Counted from the first letter of the stretch, positions 36,909 to 45,988 are shown. The stretch is 64,000 nt of DNA from CAXBBB01 sp963841855 (GCA_963841855.1 CAWJEJ010000001.1:992001-1056000); one strand, 5' to 3'. Made by a program: numbers and translations. The notes: generated by a model not told the origin, from the sequence alone.

Positions 36909-37700
36909 TCACATCCAGAGCAGCAGCAGCGCGTAGCCTACCGCTCCGCCCACAAAGGCGCCCAGTTTGCTCTCTCGCTCTTCGGGCAGTTCCTCTTTGA
37001 GCACGTTGAGAATGACGGCTCCCCCCAGGAACGCGTCGATGCTGGCCAGCGCGCCGTGCGGGACGTCGAGCAGCAGCGCGCCGCCCCAGCCGATCAGGAC
37101 GGACGCCGCCATCGTCCACCGGCCGACCCGCCGCCACCCAGCTTCGAACGTCTCGTCCAAGGCTTTGTCGACTACGACGAAGTGCAGCGCCATCGCCAGG
37201 GCGAAGAGTACCAGTTCGCGCGTCTCGTACGACGTGGTCGCCAGCACGTAGCCGACGATCAAACTATAGACGCTGAACAGGATCAAGTGCACGCGGTAGA
37301 CGCGCCGCGCGTTATCGCCACCGCTCTGCCTCCCCTTCGACTTGGAGGCGTAATCCGGTAGCACCTTGCGCTGCGATTCGGGCCGCACGCCCTGGCCCGT
37401 CGACATCTGCTTGCGCGTCACGTGTAGCCGCGAGGCACGCTCGAAGCCGTAGAACGTCAGCAGACCCGCCAGCGTGAGCAGGTAGACGAAATGGTGAACT
37501 CCGCCGGTCCACGAGGCGTCGCTGAGCGCGTTCTGGTGCTCGGCCAGTTCGGGCAGCAGATGCAGAATCACGTAGGCCACGGACGCGCCGCCCGAGAGCG
37601 AGAGCCACCGGCTACGCGGGACGCCTTCGAGGAACCGCAGGCGGTGCGTCGACGCGTGAACGGCGGCGATGACCAGCGCAGCGATGAACGAGGCGATCAA
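36909..37700 (-). CDS. ZIP-like polytopic membrane protein
   Basis: A 263-residue membrane protein with about seven hydrophobic helices. VAYVILHLLPELAEHQ and ALAMALHFVVVDKALDE recall the metal-coordinating helices of ZIP transporters, and a central polar loop (about 95-130, rich in Lys, Arg and Ser) sits between the two halves as in that family. The match is suggestive, not certain. The gene begins 13 bases past the stop of an amidohydrolase gene, so it is the last member of that operon. A divalent cation importer supplying the amidohydrolases would be attractive, but is inference. Confidence 0.55.
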   Translation of the reverse strand: MIASFIAALVIAAVHASTHRLRFLEGVPRSRWLSLSGGASVAYVILHLLPELAEHQNALSDASWTGGVHHFVYLLTLAGLLTFYGFERASRLHVTRKQMSTGQGVRPESQRKVLPDYASKSKGRQSGGDNARRVYRVHLILFSVYSLIVGYVLATTSYETRELVLFALAMALHFVVVDKALDETFEAGWRRVGRWTMAASVLIGWGGALLLDVPHGALASIDAFLGGAVILNVLKEELPEERESKLGAFVGGAVGYALLLLWM

Positions 37701-37713
37701 GAGGCCATTCGGC

Positions 37714-39054
37714 TTAGCGCATCGAGCCGTCGGGCACTTCGGTCAGACCGGGATCGCGGTCCAGAAACTCCTGGTAGAGCGCGATCTGGCGAGAAGTCAT
37801 CGGCATGCGGTAGCCCTGGATGAACACCTCGGTCACGTCGGTCGACGTTTCGAACGGATCGCCATCGGACAGAAAAAATGTGGCGTCTTTGCCCACTTCG
37901 AGCGATCCGGCCCGGTCGTCGATGCCGAAGATTTGAGCAGCGCCCAGCGTGACGGCGTAGAGCGCGTCGTTCTTGTCGAGACCATAGGCGGCGGCGAAAC
38001 CGGCGTGGTACGGCAGGTTGCGATAGTTGCCGTAACCATCCATCGAGCGGATCGCGATGCGTACGCCTGCTCGGGCCATGAGAGCGGGGTTGGCGTACGG
38101 CTTGTCGTAGCGGTCGCTCTCGCGTGTGGGCACCTGGAGAATCGGTCCGACCAAGCACGGCACGCCCGCCGCGGCGATCTTGTCGGCCACGCGCCAGCCT
38201 TCGAGGCAGCCTGCCAGGATCGTCTGGCTCGTAAGCCCACGGCTTTCGGCCCACTCGAGTGCTTTGACGATGTCGGACGCGCGGTTGACCTCGATCATCA
38301 GGCGCATCGCGCCGCTAACGACAGGAGCAAGCGCCTGCAACTCGGGAACGAACTGGACTGGACGCTCGGCGCGGTTGGCTACGCGTGCCGAGTCGATTGT
38401 GACGTAGCGCTCGGCTTGGTCCCACAGATCGTTGAGCGCTTTGGCTGCCTCTTTGTCGGCCTTGTCGATCTCTTCCTCGCTGCGGCTGTCCCACCATCCG
38501 CGGCGGCCGCTAGACGGAAACTGCATCGTTTGGAAACGGGCGTCGGGCGCGGCGAGCATCTGCTCGGGCGTGTAGCCGTGCAGGTTGATGACGGCGGCTT
38601 CGCCCGCAAGCAGTCCACCCGAAGGCATCGTGAGCGTCGTCGTGACGCCCGAGACGCGCGTGACCGGAATCCAGACCGAGTTGGGGTTAACGGCCGTCAG
38701 TGCCTTGACCTGAGGGTTGAGACTCCCAATCTCGTCGAAGTCACGCGTGCGGCTGTCGCTGTTGACCTCTACTAGGCCCATCTGCGTTCCGGCGTCGATG
38801 AGCCCAGGGTAGACGCTGCGCCCGGCGCAGTCGACTCCCTTAGCGCCAGCGGGGGCCGATATGCCTTGTCCCATTTGAGCGATTTTGCCGCCCTCGACAA
38901 CTATCGTCGCTCCCTCGACGACACCTCCACTAACGGTGACGGCGCGGCAGTTGGTCAGCACGAACGGGCCAGCTTCGGCTTTCTGAACGGGATCCTGCGC
39001 CTGGGCCGGGAGGGCCAGAGCGAGCAGCGAGAGGGCGAGAATGGAACGCTTCAT
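37714..39054 (-). CDS. Periplasmic amidohydrolase-like protein lacking the HxH motif
   Basis: A 446-residue exported member of the imidazolonepropionase-like amidohydrolase group. It has a signal peptide (MKRSILALSLLALALPAQA), a beta-sandwich start (FVLTNCRAVTVSGG...), then YPGLIDAGTQMGL, where active enzymes carry DxHxH; here Gly89 and Gln91 replace the two His. The C-terminal GAAQIFGIDDRAGSLEVGKDATF is typical. Without HxH it may bind metal differently, or be a structural partner of the intact paralogue encoded just upstream. Same strand, 78 bases from that gene, with the ZIP-like gene downstream. Confidence 0.85.
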   Translation of the reverse strand: MKRSILALSLLALALPAQAQDPVQKAEAGPFVLTNCRAVTVSGGVVEGATIVVEGGKIAQMGQGISAPAGAKGVDCAGRSVYPGLIDAGTQMGLVEVNSDSRTRDFDEIGSLNPQVKALTAVNPNSVWIPVTRVSGVTTTLTMPSGGLLAGEAAVINLHGYTPEQMLAAPDARFQTMQFPSSGRRGWWDSRSEEEIDKADKEAAKALNDLWDQAERYVTIDSARVANRAERPVQFVPELQALAPVVSGAMRLMIEVNRASDIVKALEWAESRGLTSQTILAGCLEGWRVADKIAAAGVPCLVGPILQVPTRESDRYDKPYANPALMARAGVRIAIRSMDGYGNYRNLPYHAGFAAAYGLDKNDALYAVTLGAAQIFGIDDRAGSLEVGKDATFFLSDGDPFETSTDVTEVFIQGYRMPMTSRQIALYQEFLDRDPGLTEVPDGSMR

Positions 39055-39132
39055 AGGTTTTGGGGGAGTCGCGGCGAGGGCGTGGTCGGGGCGATCTCTA
39101 GTCGGTGAGACGGGGTGGGGCGCAGCGCCGTA

Positions 39133-40530
39133 CTAGCGGACGGAGGCAGCTTCGCGAGCGAACGCTTCGAGTTCGTGGACGCCGCTCATGCAGGCTTCGT
39201 CGTGTTCGTGCGTCAAAATTGTCGCGTCGTCTACGCTAGCATTTGGGTTGACGTAGAAGCGCACGTCGTCGGGATCGGCAGCGTCGTCGAAGTAGACGAG
39301 TCCGTCGACGATCGTGTAGCGCGGCCGGGCGTAGATCGAGAGCGGATGGCCTTCGAAAATGGCGATGTCGCCGTCCTTTCCGACTTCGAGACTGCCGACC
39401 ATTCGGTCGATTCCCAGCTGCCTGGCCGGATTGATCGTGATCATCGCGAGGGCTTCGTCGTCGGTTAGGCCGCCATATTTCTGCGTTTTGGCGGCTTCGT
39501 GGTACAGGTGACGAATGAGTTCGCCGCTGTCCGAGTTGATGCTCGTCGTGACTCCGTTGCGGGCGAGGATGGCGGCGTTGTAAGCGGTCGAATAGTAGAC
39601 CTCGAACTTGTAGGCCCACCAGTCCGAGAAGATCGACGCGCCAGCGCCCCACGCGGCCAGCTCGGGAGCAACCTTGAACGCCTCGTTGGCATGCTGAAAC
39701 GTCAGGTTGGTGATGCCGAAGTCCGAGAAGACGCGCATCAACATCAGGATTTCGTCGGCGCGGTAGCTGTGGCAGTGGACCAGCACGTCGCCAGAGAGGA
39801 TGTCGGCCAGCGTTTCCAAGCGCAGATCGTAGGCAGGCGGCTGCGCGCGATCGCCGCGCGCGGCAGCGGCCTTGTCTGCGGCGTAGCGCTGAGCGCGCGT
39901 AAAGCCCTCGCGGATGACCATTTCGACGCCCATTCGAGTCGACGGGTGGATGTCGTTGCCTTCACCGTGGACACGTGTCGGGTTCTCGCCTAGCGCGAAC
40001 TTGATTGTGCGCGGAGCACCTTCGAGGCGCATCGCGTCCGGGTCGGCGAAGCCCCAGCGCAGCTTGATCGTCTCGTTCTGCCCGCCGATCGGGTTGGCCG
40101 AACCGTGCATGACGTGCGTCGCCGTGACCCCACCGGCCAGCGCGCGGTAGAGCGTCACGTCGAACGGGTCGATCATGTCCTCTATCGTGACCTCGGCGGC
40201 GATCGGGACGGTCGCTTCGTTGACGCTGCTCGTTCCGGCGTGCGAGTGCGCGTCGATGATGCCGGGCATGACGTAGCGCCCCGTCGCGTCGATCGTCCGG
40301 GCGCCGCGCGGTGCGCTCAGACTGCTGCCGATGCGCGTGATCTTACCGTTTTCGACCAGCACGTCGGTGTTTTCCATCGTGCCGTTGGTAACGGTCAGGA
40401 CCGTCCCGCCCCGTATGAGAACCGAGCCGGTCGGAGCGGTCCCGTTAAAGGGTTTGGGTTCCATCATCTGAGCCTGCGCGGCAAGCGGCAGGAGCATCAA
40501 CAGAGCGAAAAGTGCGAGTCGGTTCATCAT
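39133..40530 (-). CDS. Periplasmic metal-dependent amidohydrolase
   Basis: A 465-residue exported amidohydrolase. The start (tandem ATGs at 40530/40527) gives signal peptide MMNRLALFALLMLLPLAAQA. The metal site is intact: DAHSHAG (His95, His97), DVLVHCHSYRADE, LTFQHANEAFKVAPEL, and the catalytic-Asp region TTSINSDSGELIRHLY. C-terminal AMITINPARQLGIDRMVGSLEVGKDGD is standard. The likely reaction is hydrolysis of a cyclic amide, imide or dipeptide-like bond in the periplasm; the substrate is not deducible. It is the only one of the three operon paralogues with the full ligand set. Confidence 0.88.
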   Translation of the reverse strand: MMNRLALFALLMLLPLAAQAQMMEPKPFNGTAPTGSVLIRGGTVLTVTNGTMENTDVLVENGKITRIGSSLSAPRGARTIDATGRYVMPGIIDAHSHAGTSSVNEATVPIAAEVTIEDMIDPFDVTLYRALAGGVTATHVMHGSANPIGGQNETIKLRWGFADPDAMRLEGAPRTIKFALGENPTRVHGEGNDIHPSTRMGVEMVIREGFTRAQRYAADKAAAARGDRAQPPAYDLRLETLADILSGDVLVHCHSYRADEILMLMRVFSDFGITNLTFQHANEAFKVAPELAAWGAGASIFSDWWAYKFEVYYSTAYNAAILARNGVTTSINSDSGELIRHLYHEAAKTQKYGGLTDDEALAMITINPARQLGIDRMVGSLEVGKDGDIAIFEGHPLSIYARPRYTIVDGLVYFDDAADPDDVRFYVNPNASVDDATILTHEHDEACMSGVHELEAFAREAASVR

Positions 40531-40595
40531 CAGAGGCGGTAGAGGCGATTCGAAAATCGACCGTACGAAAAGGCGGAAGGTGGGCGGGCCGACGA

Positions 40596-42269
40596 TCAGT
40601 TGGGGATGCGCGTGCCGGTGAACGGGAACGAACCCAGGTTGGGAATTTCGATCGTTCCTTCGTACGCGTCGGCCGTGAGCGTGCCGGTGAACGTCAGTCG
40701 GCCGAACTGCGGCGCGGTGAAGATGACGGTCAGTTGGTCGCCGTTGAGGCGCGCTTCGTCTATTTCGGCCGGAGCGGTGAACTGCGCACTGCTCACCGTC
40801 CCTTCGAGCGAGGTGGGCGAGCCGGTCAGCGTGAGCGTGGATGACTGCTCGCCCTGCGGCGTCGGCACGACGAGTGCCCACGAGCCTACCGGATTGAGGC
40901 TGCTGTCGGGCTTGGCGCTGCTCTTCCTGGCTTCCATCTCGTACACCTTGCCGTCTACGATCATCATGCGCACGTCGGGCTTCTCGGCGAACGGCGATCC
41001 CTGTGAGACGATCAGGTTGGCGATCTTTCCTCTCTCCACTGATCCCAGCACGTCGGACACGCCCAGCAGGGTAGCGGCGTCGGTCGTCAAAGCGGCCAGC
41101 GCGGCGTCTTCGCTCAGACCGGCGGCGATCATGCGGCGTAGGTTCTTGGCCAGATCGGCGGTCTTGATGTCCTCGGTCGCGAAACCGAAGCTCAGCCCGG
41201 CAGCGCGCATCGTGGCGGGCAGCGCGTCGGCCTTGGCGATGGCGGCGCGTTTGCGGGCAAGCAAGTTGTCGCGCTCGGCTTCGACGCCGCCGTAATCGGG
41301 CGTGCGCGTTCCAGAGACGTAATCGGCTGCGGTCGAGTCTTTCTTCATCTCTTCGGGCAGTTCCATCGACAAGAAGAGCGGCACGTCGGCGGTCTTGAGC
41401 GCCTGGACCGCCATCTCTCCGCCCTTGAGTCCGGCGAGCATCAGGTTGAGGCCTAGATCTTGGGACAGGCGCACGGCGCGGAAAATCTCGTTCGCGTCGT
41501 CGACGTGAAAGAGCATCGGTTGTGTGCCGTCGAGGACGGGGAAGAACGCTTCGTGCGCCGGGTCGAAGGGCGCTCGGGCGTTGCCGTTGGGACCGCGCTC
41601 GTAGGCGTCGCCGATACTTTTGCGCCGAGCGGCTTCCCTTGCGTACTGGCGCATGACGGCCATGACGCCCATCGGGGTGCTGGGATAGACGCCCAAGGCG
41701 CCGTCGAACTGCGCGAACTGAGCCGTTTGGCCTCGAATCACCAGGTCAGAAGGCGTGTCGCCGCTCAGCACGATCAGCGCGCTCTGCCCAGGCAAGAAGC
41801 GTCCGCGCGGGACGACGTGGGCGGCTCCGAAACCGGCGTCGCGCAAGGCCTTGATGCTGGCCTCGGACGGGTCGAGCATCATCCGCACGTCGCGCTGCGG
41901 CTGGATTCCGGCGCGGTCCGGCGTGGGTTCGCTGCGGCTGTCGCTCTGCTCGCGATAGGCGCCGCGCTCCAGTTCGGGAACGCCGGCGCTGGTGAGTCCG
42001 CTGATGAAAGCGGCGTAAATCGTCAGCGAGTCGCCATTGATGACATAAGCGTCGTAGGGAACGCGCGTGCCGGCGCCGACCGATTCGATCAGCCCGTCGC
42101 GAACGACGACCGTGCCTGTCTCGATTACGTTTCCGGGCGCGACGACGATGCGGGCGTTTTGAATCGCGACGACGTTGGTGATCGGAGCGATGGCGTCGAC
42201 GTCTTGGGCGCGCAGCGGCAGAGCGGCGAGCAGAAGCAGCAGGCAGGCGAGGGAGAAACGGTGCGGCAT
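40596..42269 (-). CDS. Amidohydrolase-like protein without HxH, with C-terminal beta domain
   Basis: A 557-residue exported paralogue, first in the operon. The start at 42269 gives signal peptide MPHRFSLACLLLLLAALPLRA. The position of the DxHxH motif reads YAAFISGLTSAG, so both His and the Asp are absent. The barrel is otherwise recognisable (GGEMAVQALKTADVPLFLSM, GVSDVLGSVERGKIANLIV). Residues about 460-557 form an extra beta-sandwich with repeated TLTLTGSPTSLEGT / LTFTGTLTADAYEGT patterns. It is probably a non-catalytic or divergent partner of the downstream amidohydrolases. Confidence 0.83.
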   Translation of the reverse strand: MPHRFSLACLLLLLAALPLRAQDVDAIAPITNVVAIQNARIVVAPGNVIETGTVVVRDGLIESVGAGTRVPYDAYVINGDSLTIYAAFISGLTSAGVPELERGAYREQSDSRSEPTPDRAGIQPQRDVRMMLDPSEASIKALRDAGFGAAHVVPRGRFLPGQSALIVLSGDTPSDLVIRGQTAQFAQFDGALGVYPSTPMGVMAVMRQYAREAARRKSIGDAYERGPNGNARAPFDPAHEAFFPVLDGTQPMLFHVDDANEIFRAVRLSQDLGLNLMLAGLKGGEMAVQALKTADVPLFLSMELPEEMKKDSTAADYVSGTRTPDYGGVEAERDNLLARKRAAIAKADALPATMRAAGLSFGFATEDIKTADLAKNLRRMIAAGLSEDAALAALTTDAATLLGVSDVLGSVERGKIANLIVSQGSPFAEKPDVRMMIVDGKVYEMEARKSSAKPDSSLNPVGSWALVVPTPQGEQSSTLTLTGSPTSLEGTVSSAQFTAPAEIDEARLNGDQLTVIFTAPQFGRLTFTGTLTADAYEGTIEIPNLGSFPFTGTRIPN

Positions 42270-42367
42270 ACGAATCGGTGCGAGTGTGATCGTAAAGTTA
42301 GGCGCGCGTAGCGGCTTTGCCGAGCCGAGCAAGCAGAGTCAGGCCGTATCGCCCTATTTTTTTGTCT

Positions 42368-43147
42368 ATGATCACGATTGGAGAATCCACCGCTCTGACC
42401 CGGACGATGTCGTCGCTGATGGCCGAGACCGTCCGCGGGCGCTGGCAGACGCGGCGCGCGAGCGGCGACGAGCGGTTTCGCGCCCAAGCTCGCGCGCAGC
42501 AAACGAGCGGCGCCCGGTTCTGCCATGCCTCGCGCATACGGATCGAGGTGGCCTCCCCACTGCCCGGTTTGCCAGGCCTCATCGTTGCCAACCACCTGGG
42601 CGCGTGGGATGGGTTCGCCCTCGCCGCATCGCACGCAATGGCCATCGCGGCCAAAGAAGAGGTCGACGGCTATCCGATCATTGGCGCGATGACCCGGACG
42701 TTCGGCATTCTCCTGGTGCCGCGCGGACGTCCGACCGAGACCGGCGGCTTCGTCGACCGCGTTCGAAGCCGGCTCAGAGCCGACGTTCCCGTTCTCGTCT
42801 TTCCCGAAGGCACGACCGGCGACGGTGCCGACCTGCTGCCGTTCAAAACGGGCGCGTTCGAGGCTGTCGCCGATACGCAGTGGCCCGTCCTGCCCGTCGC
42901 CCATCTTCCGGTCGCGTGGGGCAAGGAGCAGCGCCCAGTCGACGCCGTCACGACCGAGCGCGTGACGTGGCAGGACGGGCAGTCGCTCGCCGAACACGCA
43001 CGCAATCTGGCCGCCCACCTGCCCCTGACGATTCGCATCGCAGCAGGCGAGCCGATCCCGTCGCAAGGCAAGAACCGCAAGCAGCTGGCGCTCGAAGCTC
43101 ACGCGGCCGTAGCCGATCTGGTCGAGAGACTGCGCAGCGGAGTCTGA
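42368..43147 (+). CDS. PlsC-like acyltransferase
   Basis: A 259-residue lysophosphatidate-type acyltransferase. It has the catalytic NHLGAWD (His76-x4-Asp81), the GxxxVPRG-like ILLVPRGRPTETGGF, and the substrate motif FPEGTTGDG, followed by FKTGAFEAV and WPVLPVAHLP. No long hydrophobic N-terminus is seen, so membrane attachment is probably peripheral. It would transfer an acyl chain to a lysophospholipid or a related acceptor. The start at 42368 was preferred because the 17 extra codons of the upstream ATG overlap the divergent gene's leader and are Arg-rich. Confidence 0.88.
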   Translation: MITIGESTALTRTMSSLMAETVRGRWQTRRASGDERFRAQARAQQTSGARFCHASRIRIEVASPLPGLPGLIVANHLGAWDGFALAASHAMAIAAKEEVDGYPIIGAMTRTFGILLVPRGRPTETGGFVDRVRSRLRADVPVLVFPEGTTGDGADLLPFKTGAFEAVADTQWPVLPVAHLPVAWGKEQRPVDAVTTERVTWQDGQSLAEHARNLAAHLPLTIRIAAGEPIPSQGKNRKQLALEAHAAVADLVERLRSGV

Positions 43148-43183
43148 CGCGCCAGAGCCCAGCGCCGCCAGCATGACCGATTT

Positions 43184-43207
43184 GAGAGAGGGAGAGAGAG
43201 AGAGAGA
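43184..43207. repeat. GA-dinucleotide tract
   Basis: A 24-base run of GA units with one interruption lies between the acyltransferase stop and the VOC pseudogene. It is a simple repeat that could vary by slippage, but it is not placed at an obvious promoter. Confidence 0.7.
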
Positions 43208-43243
43208 CATTGGCTATCGCAACGTGTACCCGGTTCTAGCCTC

Positions 43244-43703
43244 ATGCCTCTCACTGGACTGCACCACGCCACGCTTGTCACCGCCGGTGCGCGCGTCAAC
43301 CTCGCTTTCTGCCGCGACCTGCTGGGCCTACGCAGATCTAAACGGGCGATGAACTTCGACGGGCCGGACGTGGCGCACCTCTGCTGACGACGACGCGGCG
43401 GGTACGCTCGCCACCTATTTCGAGGCGCCACCGCGAGCCCGGAAGGCACGCATTGGCGCTGGACAGACGCACCACTACGCGCTGACGGTAGCGTCGGAGT
43501 AAGAGCAGCTGGGCCTGCTGGACCGGTTGATGTCGGCTGGGCTGAGCGTGTCGCCTGTCCACGATCGCGTCTACTTTCGGAGCATCTATACCAGCGATCC
43601 CGACGGCCACATCGTCGAGGTCGCCACGGCGGGCCCGGGCTTTGCCGTCGACGAGAGCGCCGACGCGCTGGGCGAACGGCTGATGCTCCCGACCTGGCTC
43701 TAA
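43244..43703 (+). pseudogene. VOC (glyoxalase/MhqO-like) gene, frameshift plus nonsense
   Basis: It starts MPLTGLHHATLVTAG at 43244 with the vicinal-oxygen-chelate pattern (metal His in LHHATL, CRDLLGLR, NFDGPDVAHL) seen in the first half of MhqO-type ring-cleaving dioxygenases. After DVAHL the frame stops, and an adjacent frame continues DDDAAGTLATYFEAPPRARK, GAGQTHHYALTVASE. A TAA at 43500-43502 then interrupts EQLGLLDRLMSAGLSVSP. The end PDGHIVEVATAG carries the expected metal Glu region and reaches a stop at 43703. One indel near 43385 and one nonsense codon make it non-functional as read. At about 150 codons it is half of the two-domain MhqO length. Confidence 0.7.
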
Positions 43704-43750
43704 GGTGAGCGCGCGCGCATCGAAGCGAACCTGACGCCACCCGCATGACC

Positions 43751-43831
43751 CTGCACACGGCAGACGCCGGAGCGGTCGCCGCTCGCCCACCACAAGCGGC
43801 GGCGACCGCTCCGGCAGTCGTGCGCGTGCAG
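43751..43831. repeat. Large hairpin between VOC pseudogene and esterase
   Basis: Perfect 17-base arms GCCGGAGCGGTCGCCGC (43766-43782) and GCGGCGACCGCTCCGGC (43799-43815) extend outward through GCAGAC/GTC and CTGCAC/GTGCAG pairings to 43751-43831. It could be a terminator for the upstream gene or a REP-like insertion. Confidence 0.6.
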
Positions 43832-43927
43832 AAGGCGCCTTAATCGGCGCGTCGTCCTGCACGACCTAATATGCCTACTCGCCCTCCCTTCTCGCATCCC
43901 CGGATCCGGGGATCTCTGTCCACAGCC

Positions 43928-44596
43928 ATGTCTGCGCTTCCTCCTTTCACACTCACGTCCGGCGCTCCGATCGCCGAAGCGACTGCGGTTCTCGTCCTGC
44001 TTCACGGCCGCGGTGCGGGCGGCCCGGGTATCTTTGGAATCGCGGACGCGATAGGTCTCTCGTCCGACTGGGCTGTTCTGGCTCCTCAAGCTCCCGCCGA
44101 ACTGGGCGGAGCGTGGTATCCGCATCGCTTCGTCGCAGACCTCTCCGACAACGAGCCGTGGCTGAGTAGGGCGCTCGAACGCGTCGGTCAGTGCGTGGAT
44201 GCTGCTCGGTCGGCCGGGATCGCGCCGGACAGAATCGTGCTCTCTGGGTTCAGCCAGGGAGCTTGCCTGGCTGCCGAGTTCGCCATGCGATCGGGAGGAC
44301 GATGGGGCGCGGTCCTCGCCTTCAGCGGCGGCCTGATCGGCCCACCCGGCACCACGTGGAGGATGGATGGAGCGATGGGCGAGACGCCCGTCTTGCTAGC
44401 TGGAAGCGACAACGATCCGCACATTCCACTGGTGCGCGTCGAAGAGTCTGCCCGAGCGTTTACGTCCGCCGGAGCGCTCGTCACGACGGAATTGTACCGC
44501 GGCATGCAGCATACCATTGCACCCGGCTCCATCGAAACTGCGCGAGAGATGCTACGGACGTCTGGGTTGCAGAGCAGCGTAACGGAGGCGTTCTAA
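43928..44596 (+). CDS. Phospholipase/carboxylesterase (MhqD-like alpha/beta hydrolase)
   Basis: A 222-residue alpha/beta hydrolase of the phospholipase/carboxylesterase family. It has the oxyanion region VLVLLHGRGAGGPG, the nucleophile elbow LSGFSQGACLA, an acid region AGSDNDPHIP, and the catalytic His in GMQHTIAPG. In quinone-resistance operons the esterase MhqD is encoded with MhqO, a VOC protein; the broken VOC gene just upstream fits that pairing. The start at 43928 matches the family N-terminus; an in-frame ATG 57 bases earlier would add an unrelated leader. Cytoplasmic. Confidence 0.85.
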   Translation: MSALPPFTLTSGAPIAEATAVLVLLHGRGAGGPGIFGIADAIGLSSDWAVLAPQAPAELGGAWYPHRFVADLSDNEPWLSRALERVGQCVDAARSAGIAPDRIVLSGFSQGACLAAEFAMRSGGRWGAVLAFSGGLIGPPGTTWRMDGAMGETPVLLAGSDNDPHIPLVRVEESARAFTSAGALVTTELYRGMQHTIAPGSIETAREMLRTSGLQSSVTEAF

Positions 44597-44737
44597 GTAG
44601 TGGCGTCGCAAGGGCGTAGCAGTGTTTACGTTCCGCGTATACCGGAGGGCGAACGGACCTATTGAGCCTGCGTGTGCATGTCACAATCCACGCTGCTCAC
44701 CCGAGCATTCACCCCTTCAAATACACGCCTCACCCTA

Positions 44738-45313
44738 ATGGCCAACATTCCCGTCGAAAAGAAATCCGGCTTCCCCTGGTGGCTCCTTCTTCTTGGTCTG
44801 CTCCTCCTCGCGCTCCTCGTCTGGTTCTTTACCCGCGACGGCGAAATCGAAGAGACGATCGAAGATGACGTCGTCCAAGTCGACCCTGTTCCTACCACCA
44901 ACACCGGTGTGATCACCTCGTGGGCCGAACTTCAAAACGTCGCCGAACGCCGCAACCTCGTCGGCCGCCAGATCGACATCAGTGACCTCGTTGTGACCCG
45001 CGTTTCGGGCGACAGCACGTTCTTCGTCGGTCCCGACATGAACACCCAAGGCAGCGACCGCCTCTTCGTCGTTCTCGAAAACATGGGCGAAGACCAGACC
45101 GGCGCCTATGGCCGCGACGGACGCTACAACGTTGACGAGATGGAGCAGATGACGCTCCGCGGAGAGATCATGATGCTTCAGTCCAGCGATCCTGACGCGT
45201 GGGCGCTCAACACCACTGACGCCGACATGGTACGCGAAGGCAACGTCTACGTACGCGCCTCGAATCTCATGTTCACCGACGAGGTCGGCGACATGGATGG
45301 CATGGACATGTAA
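44738..45313 (+). CDS. Membrane-anchored hypothetical protein, first gene of the stress-type cassette
   Basis: A 191-residue protein with one N-terminal membrane helix (WWLLLLGLLLLALLVWFFT, about residues 14-32) after a short basic segment, then an acidic exposed domain. That domain contains SWAELQNVAERRNLVGRQID, VTRVSGDSTFFVGPDM and LRGEIMMLQSSDPDAWAL, and ends in a Met/Asp-rich GDMDGMDM. It resembles small OB-like or BON-adjacent envelope proteins, but I cannot name a family. It precedes three same-strand genes of the PRC-barrel/DUF2382 type, so a shared envelope or stress role is likely. The start at 44738 was chosen because the membrane helix follows directly. Confidence 0.65.
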   Translation: MANIPVEKKSGFPWWLLLLGLLLLALLVWFFTRDGEIEETIEDDVVQVDPVPTTNTGVITSWAELQNVAERRNLVGRQIDISDLVVTRVSGDSTFFVGPDMNTQGSDRLFVVLENMGEDQTGAYGRDGRYNVDEMEQMTLRGEIMMLQSSDPDAWALNTTDADMVREGNVYVRASNLMFTDEVGDMDGMDM

Positions 45314-45388
45314 GACCGCGGGCGGCGCCGGGACCTTCTACTCTGGCGCTGCCCTCTTTCCTCCTTTACACACAAGACAACTAGCCCA

Positions 45389-45988
45389 ATGGCACACGTA
45401 AAACTCTCTGAAACCCACGACTACGACTTGGTCTACGACGACCAGGACATCCGCGGCTGGGAAGTCCGCGACGGCGCAGGCGCCGTCATCGGCAAAGTAG
45501 ACGACATGGTCGTCGACACCGATCGCGAAATCGTCGATATCGTACGGCTCGAAGATGGCCAAGAATTGGCCGCCCGCGACCTCTACATCGGAGACGGCGT
45601 CGTCTACGCCGAGTCAGTAACGGCCGGGCACGACGGCGGCGAAGTCCGCGTCTACAACGAAGTCGGTCAGGTCACGCGCCGCGTCGACATCGACGAGGAC
45701 GACACGACCGAATTCCGCTCGCACTACGGCACCACGTTCGCCGACACCGGAAAGGACTACGATTATTACGAGCCCGCCTACAACTTCGGTTACCAGCAGG
45801 CGCGCACCAACACGTACGCCAAGCACGATTTCGATGCGGCGGAAAGTGGCCTTCGCACCGACTATGGCACGATGCACCCAGGCGGCGCCTTTGATGACCA
45901 TCGCGACGCGATCCGGTTCGGATTCGACCGCTACCAGAGCCGCCGCGGTGTTATGCCATCGCAAAACCTGAATCAGACCAAAATCTGA
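45389..45988 (+). CDS. PRC-barrel protein with a C-terminal domain shared with the gene at 46650
   Basis: A 199-residue protein. Residues about 15-75 are a PRC-barrel (DIRGWEVRDGAGAVIGKVDD, MVVDTDREIVDIVRLEDGQ). Residues about 110-190 carry FRSHYGTTFADTG, DYDYYEPAYNFGYQQ, HDFDAAESGLRTDYG and a last helix DDHRDAIRFGFDRYQS. These blocks recur in the same order in the DUF2382 protein at 46650. PRC-barrels in such proteins are linked to stress and envelope homeostasis in several phyla. No signal peptide, so probably cytoplasmic. The leader is A/C-rich without a Shine-Dalgarno site. Confidence 0.85.
   Translation: MAHVKLSETHDYDLVYDDQDIRGWEVRDGAGAVIGKVDDMVVDTDREIVDIVRLEDGQELAARDLYIGDGVVYAESVTAGHDGGEVRVYNEVGQVTRRVDIDEDDTTEFRSHYGTTFADTGKDYDYYEPAYNFGYQQARTNTYAKHDFDAAESGLRTDYGTMHPGGAFDDHRDAIRFGFDRYQSRRGVMPSQNLNQTKI

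Noticed and set aside
36909..37700. Naming the membrane protein as a certain ZIP zinc transporter
   Set aside because: HLLPE and an HxxxxxK/DE pattern are suggestive, but the usual paired HxxxE metal motifs are not complete, so only a ZIP-like call is made.
43184..43207. GA repeat as a phase-variable promoter
   Set aside because: It follows the acyltransferase and lies before a pseudogene, with no promoter-like elements around it.
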